DNA from: a bacterium
Lineage (GTDB): Bacteria > Patescibacteriota > Minisyncoccia > Phycocordibacterales > JAKEFN01
Direction of reading: 5' to 3'
Assembly: GCA_022616085.1 (NCBI GenBank)
Contig: JAKEFN010000048.1
Span: 1 to 8,692, forward strand
Length of the DNA stretch: 8,692 bases
This document shows positions 6,656 through 8,692 of this stretch, piece by piece. The translations under genes and the position numbers were made by a program. Below the pieces are notes generated by a model that saw nothing but the letters and a program-made list of their open reading frames with translations, ran no database searches and was not told the DNA's origin. Within the stretch, counting starts at the first letter, position 1. The number at the start of each line of letters is the position of its first letter.

Positions 6656-7570
6656 CTAGTCGTGAAGAATGCGCGTAATGTTCTGGCCAATGATGTTCAA
6701 GATGTCCGATCCAGAGCCCGATTCGCCGGTCTCAATGATGCCGCCATCGCCGCCATCGCCGCCGTTTCCGCCTTCTCCGCCTTCAGTCGATCCGCCAAAC
6801 CAGTCATATCCTTCTTCGCCAGCCCACTCAAACCACCAAAGCCACCAATCACCAGCAGTCTCGGCATAGCCGCCGTCGCCGCCGCCCATGCCCTCTCCGC
6901 CGTCAGCCACATTGTCGCCGGTGTTTGCCTGCACGGAAACGCCATTGCCGACATTCGAGTTATTGCTACCCGCAACCGTGACGACGTTCGGGGTCGGCTC
7001 AACCCATGTCTTCGTCCACACTGAACCGATCTGTGATGAACCCTCGTCCATATCCCACTCATTGCTTCCTTCCGTATTCCACGAGGAGCCGAGGGATCCT
7101 TCTTCAGACTCTGCATAATTCATGGAGCCTTCTTCGCCCCACTCGGAGCCATTATCGTTCGCCCACCACATGTTGTCCCACACTGAAGAAGTCTCGTTGT
7201 AGTGGTCGGTGCATTCGCAATCATTCGAAAGCGTGATGTCAACGTCGTTTCGGTTGATGTCGTTCGTAAGAACCGAGAGAGCAGAAGCGTTTCCGGTCGT
7301 TATCATGCCGCCATTACCGCCATCGCCGCCGTTTCCACCATCGCCGCCAATGGTCATACCAAGTGTGCCGAGCGCCGATCCTCCATTGCCGGCCGCTCCG
7401 GCGCTGCCGCCGTTTGTCTGATTCCAGCCCGTATTCGCGCTCACGGAGACAATATTTTCTACATTCGCGTTATTCGTGTTGGAAACAGTTATGATATCGG
7501 ATGCAAATGCCGCATTCGCCGCCATCATAAAACCAAAAGCGACCCCTGCAGCAATTATTTTTTTTGTCAT
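6656..7570 (-). CDS. Exported two-repeat Gly- and Trp-rich protein, putative surface fibre or coat subunit
   Basis: 304 aa. The Sec signal peptide is clear: MTKKIIAAGVAFGFMMAANA, then AFA before SDIITVS. Two repeats follow. The first (about 31-110) reads NTNNANVENIVSVSANTG, then a Gly-rich insertion GGDGGNGGDGGNGG, then TTGNASALSVLTNDINRNDV. The second (about 201-298) reads GSNNSNVGNGVSVQANTGDN, then an insertion with the aromatic patch DWWLWWFEWAGEEGYDWF, another run of GG-D/N/E triplets, then ETGESGSGSDILNIIGQNIT. The 80 or so residues between repeats are acidic and rich in Ser, Asn and Trp; the mature protein has about 15 Trp in all. Two Cys (118, 120) form CEC. It has no C-terminal anchor, so it would be secreted or bound to the large partner. 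I know no named family; a structural surface role is inferred. The start ATG has only a weak purine-rich upstream region (AAAAGAAAATATT). Confidence 0.85.
   Translation of the reverse strand: MTKKIIAAGVAFGFMMAANAAFASDIITVSNTNNANVENIVSVSANTGWNQTNGGSAGAAGNGGSALGTLGMTIGGDGGNGGDGGNGGMITTGNASALSVLTNDINRNDVDITLSNDCECTDHYNETSSVWDNMWWANDNGSEWGEEGSMNYAESEEGSLGSSWNTEGSNEWDMDEGSSQIGSVWTKTWVEPTPNVVTVAGSNNSNVGNGVSVQANTGDNVADGGEGMGGGDGGYAETAGDWWLWWFEWAGEEGYDWFGGSTEGGEGGNGGDGGDGGIIETGESGSGSDILNIIGQNITRILHD
6740..6781 (-). repeat. 9-nt tandem repeat coding Gly-Gly-Asp/Asn/Glu
   Basis: On the coding strand GGCGGCGAT and variants repeat in frame, encoding residues 264-277 (GGEGGNGGDGGDGG) of the 304-aa protein. 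Short identical units such as these are prone to slippage in multiples of 9 nt, which would change linker length without breaking the frame. Confidence 0.75.
7307..7348 (-). repeat. Second 9-nt tandem repeat coding Gly-Gly-Asp/Asn
   Basis: It encodes residues 75-88 (GGDGGNGGDGGNGG) of the 304-aa protein at the corresponding place in the first repeat module. With the other tract this shows that both modules carry the same Gly-rich expansion in the turn. Confidence 0.75.
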
Positions 7571-7592
7571 AATATTTTCTTTTGTTTATAAG

Positions 7593-7748
7593 TTAATAAT
7601 GTTCGCCTGCCCGGATTACGGGAATATGCGAAGTATCGACCACATATTCTTCCCGAATGACGCCCTTATTCTCCGTGCGAAACGGATCAAAGATCGCCAA
7701 ACGGTTACGTGCAAAAACGCGGGCTTTCTCAACCCACGCGACAATCTC
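7593..7748 (-). pseudogene. Short orphan frame, likely 3' remnant of a broken gene
   Basis: 51 codons ending in TAA read as convincing protein: EIVAWVEKARVFARNRLAIF, then FRTENKGVIREEYVVD and HIPVIRAGEHY. No ATG, GTG or TTG start lies at its left end; the frame is closed immediately upstream by TGA and, two codons earlier, TAA. It therefore looks like the C-terminus of a gene that has lost its 5' part, ending 22 nt before the start of the 304-aa gene. An insertion-sequence-end-like motif lies about 30 nt upstream (7779-7800). I do not recognise the family. A small gene using ATT as start is possible but less likely. Confidence 0.45.
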
Positions 7749-7778
7749 TCACTTTTAATTTTTCTCGCCACCTTTCTT

Positions 7779-7800
7779 AGAGCGTGTCTGAAAACCCTTG
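7779..7800 (+). repeat. Insertion-sequence-end-like repeat, copy 1
   Basis: Begins AGAGCGTGTCTGAAAAC and matches 17 of 22 bases, in the same orientation, with the copy at 8594-8615. The GAGCGTGTCTGAAAAC form resembles terminal repeats I associate with IS5-related elements, and both copies follow YTA (TTA here, CTA in the other). No matching inverted end is visible to its right, so this would be a solo end or a decayed element. Confidence 0.35.
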
Positions 7801-7845
7801 CGCCATGAGGACTTCCGATCTACAAAACAACGAGATGCTGTCGCG

Positions 7846-7860
7846 TGGACTTAAAGTCCA
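7846..7860. repeat. 15-nt palindrome with single central base
   Basis: TGGACTT-A-AAGTCCA is a perfect 7-bp inverted repeat around one A. It could be a protein-binding site; no gene starts next to it that would explain it. Confidence 0.4.
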
Positions 7861-7970
7861 ACGTCACAATCTGTAAAGGGACTAGGGCTACTGCATTCAA
7901 ATACAAAAAACCGCCAACAGCCTGCACTATCTAGCGGATAAAATTTCTTTTATATTCGTCTGCAATACTT

Positions 7971-8017
7971 CGGGGAAACAAACCATATTATTCTTCCATC
8001 CACTCTCGGTTTCCCCG
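7971..8017. repeat. 9-bp inverted repeat CGGGGAAAC / GTTTCCCCG
   Basis: Perfect arms at 7971-7979 and 8009-8017 enclose a 29-nt loop. Neither strand has a T-run after it, so it is not a clear terminator. Such a GC-rich stem in an AT-rich gap suggests a structured RNA or an element end. Confidence 0.4.
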
Positions 8018-8078
8018 TCGAGAACGAATTTGTTAATTTGTGTATCTTTATTATCTATCTGCTATTTCTAGTGTCAAA

Positions 8079-8087
8079 TGTGGATAA
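8079..8087 (-). other. Consensus DnaA box (TTATCCACA)
   Basis: The minus strand reads TTATCCACA exactly. A one-mismatch version, TTATCCGCA, lies at 8313-8305. Two sites in an AT-rich gap are weakly suggestive of a replication-related locus, but no dnaA, dnaN or box cluster is present. Confidence 0.3.
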
Positions 8088-8115
8088 CTCATATCGTTCA
8101 TACTCTGGAATCACC

Positions 8116-8121
8116 TATAAT
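8116..8121 (+). promoter_or_regulatory. Perfect -10 box TATAAT of the candidate small RNA
   Basis: TATAAT is a full match to the sigma-70 -10 consensus. No good -35 is found 16-18 nt upstream. Transcription would start about 7 nt downstream, at the very base of the long hairpin. Confidence 0.4.
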
Positions 8122-8127
8122 GAAAAC

Positions 8128-8204
8128 AAAGAAGGACACTCAACCAGGGAAACACCACTCACCGCAAGGATGCGTGGCGATGTTGAGCGTCCTTCTTTAT
8201 TTTT
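8128..8204 (+). ncRNA. Candidate structured small RNA or bidirectional terminator
   Basis: A long stem forms between AAAGAAGGACACTCAAC (8128-8144) and GTTGAGCGTCCTTCTTT (8182-8198): 16 pairs with one A-C mismatch. Inside the 37-nt loop CACCAC (8153-8158) can pair with GTGGCG (8174-8179), again with one A-C mismatch. The right arm runs into TTTATTTTT, a terminator-like end. With TATAAT just upstream, the unit looks like a self-contained transcript of about 75 nt. I recognise no known RNA family. Because the reverse strand also has a T-rich tract after the stem (TTTGTTTTC), a bidirectional terminator is the main alternative. Confidence 0.4.
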
Positions 8205-8297
8205 CATTCATAGTGCAAGCCTAAAATTTGTAACAAAGTATACTTTTATTATTTTATCCGTCAAAATTGACTCAAAGAAACATCCGTGCTCTTGGTT

Positions 8298-8325
8298 AAA
8301 AAAATGCGGATAAGAAAAATATCCG
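8298..8325 (-). terminator. Probable minus-strand intrinsic terminator
   Basis: On the minus strand CGGATA (8325-8320), loop TTTTTCT, TATCCG (8312-8307), then CA and seven T (8304-8298). The stem is only 6 bp but perfect and is followed by a good T-run. It would end transcripts coming from the short frame at 8449-8592. Confidence 0.5.
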
Positions 8326-8448
8326 TTGAAAAATAAAGGGACTTTCTGTGATTGCCAAAATTATTTTTTTCTTGTTTGTTGATACTATTTAGGAATACAA
8401 AAATATACACCCATGAAGCATTTCATACTTTTACAGACATGCTTTAGT

Positions 8449-8592
8449 TCAAACAGTAATGGAATAGAGCCATGGTCCATGGCCATATATCTCTAAAGGA
8501 ATTCCTTCTATTCTCCCCGTAGTGCATGGTTCCTTGTCTCTTCCATGAGGAAAACCCACACTGACTTCCTCTCCTTTTTCATTTTTTACCAC
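8449..8592 (-). pseudogene. Short orphan frame (47 codons), likely 3' remnant
   Basis: From a possible GTG at 8592 the frame reads VVKNEKGEEVSVGFPHGRD, then EPCTTGRIEGIPLEIYGHG and PWLYSITV, ending in TGA at 8449-8451. About 40% of its codons start with G, as in real genes. No Shine-Dalgarno precedes the GTG, and the insertion-sequence-end-like motif (8594-8615) abuts its 5' edge, so it may be the tail of a gene cut by an insertion. The same frame continues upstream to a TAG at 8617-8619. A genuine small protein cannot be excluded. I recognise no family. Confidence 0.4.
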
Positions 8593-8593
8593 T

Positions 8594-8615
8594 AGAGCAT
8601 GTTCAAAAACTCTTG
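8594..8615 (+). repeat. Insertion-sequence-end-like repeat, copy 2
   Basis: Begins AGAGCATGTTCAAAAAC. It lies one base beyond the stop codon (8617-8619) of the partial frame entering from the right, the usual position of a terminal repeat relative to a transposase 3' end, and directly before the remnant frame at 8449-8592. Confidence 0.4.
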
Positions 8616-8616
8616 A

Positions 8617-8692
8617 CTACTGCGAATTCATGTTGCGGGCTGCAAACGACGGCTCGGAAAGACTCAAAATATCAACAATATTCTTCGCTTTC
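8617..8692 (-). CDS. C-terminal 24 codons of an unidentified gene (possibly a transposase)
   Basis: The frame enters from the right edge and reads KAKNIVDILSLSEPSFAAR, then NMNSQ and TAG. The codons look natural and the frame is open to the window edge, but 24 residues are too few to assign a family. Its stop lies next to the insertion-sequence-end-like repeat, which would suit a transposase; that is inference only. Confidence 0.4.
   Translation of the reverse strand, partial: KAKNIVDILSLSEPSFAARNMNSQ

Larger units (their letters stand above)
7749..8448. other. Stretch without a supported protein gene
   Basis: I find no convincing coding frame on either strand in these 700 bases. They are AT-rich, especially after 8020. 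What can be seen is an insertion-sequence-end-like motif, three inverted repeats, one consensus DnaA box, a candidate small RNA and a minus-strand terminator, each listed separately. Confidence 0.6.

Noticed and set aside
7971..8017. GGGGAAAC motif resembling a CRISPR repeat end
   Set aside because: There is only one inverted pair, no direct repeats with regular spacers, and no cas gene in the window.
8038..8313. Plus-strand open frame of 91 codons
   Set aside because: Its translation has no recognisable pattern, no Shine-Dalgarno, and it runs through the long hairpin of the candidate small RNA.
8617..8619. UAG as a reassigned sense codon joining the two frames at the right edge
   Set aside because: The known code change in some Patescibacteria concerns UGA, and TAG is the apparent true stop of all three surface genes here, so amber reassignment is not supported.
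1..8692. tRNA or rRNA genes
   Set aside because: I looked for tRNA T-arm sequences; the one resemblance (GTTCGAATC-like, near 1645) is inside the ZnuA-like coding sequence and has no cloverleaf around it. No rRNA-like stretch is seen.

Overview
The window most likely comes from a Patescibacteria/CPR-type (Parcubacteria-like) bacterium. This is an inference from style, not a marker-gene identification. The signs are exported proteins built from Asn/Gly repeat modules fused to DUF11-like domains, a metal-binding protein with an uncleaved N-terminal membrane anchor instead of a lipobox, tight gene packing and weak Shine-Dalgarno sequences. Every gene I can support is on the minus strand, so the window reads from right to left.

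Right edge (about 7593-8692): a mostly non-coding, AT-rich and apparently eroded stretch. It holds the last 24 codons of one reading frame entering from the right (8617-8692) and two short open frames without convincing starts (8449-8592 and 7593-7748), which look like 3' ends of broken genes. Each of these two frames sits just left of a copy of a 22-nt insertion-sequence-end-like motif (8594-8615 and 7779-7800). Between them lie several inverted repeats, a consensus DnaA box and a plus-strand unit with a perfect TATAAT, a long hairpin and a T-rich end that may be a small RNA of about 75 nt.

Middle (3086-7570): three consecutive genes for exported proteins of 304, about 193 and 971 residues. 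All share one repeat, roughly NN-x-x-V-x-N-x-V-x-V-x-A-x-T-G-x-N, then a Gly/Asn turn, then T-G-x-A-x-A-x-x-x-V-x-N-x-V-N-x-N-I. The first protein has two copies with very Gly-rich and Trp-rich insertions. The second has one copy and an acidic tail. The third has four full copies plus a half copy, two DUF11-like domains and a hydrophobic C-terminal segment. The second and third genes overlap by 26 nt. Together they look like components of a cell-surface structure, and this is the best candidate in the window for an undescribed system.

Left (1-2977): a compact metal-uptake operon: a Fur/Zur-family regulator, a ZnuA-like binding protein, the ZnuC-like ATPase and the ZnuB-like permease (cut by the window edge). 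A perfect 18-bp palindrome lies just upstream of the regulator and overlaps its probable promoter, so the operon is probably autoregulated by metal. The binding protein is odd in lacking the first metal-ligand histidine at its expected place. A possible terminator at 3043-3065 separates the surface genes from this operon.
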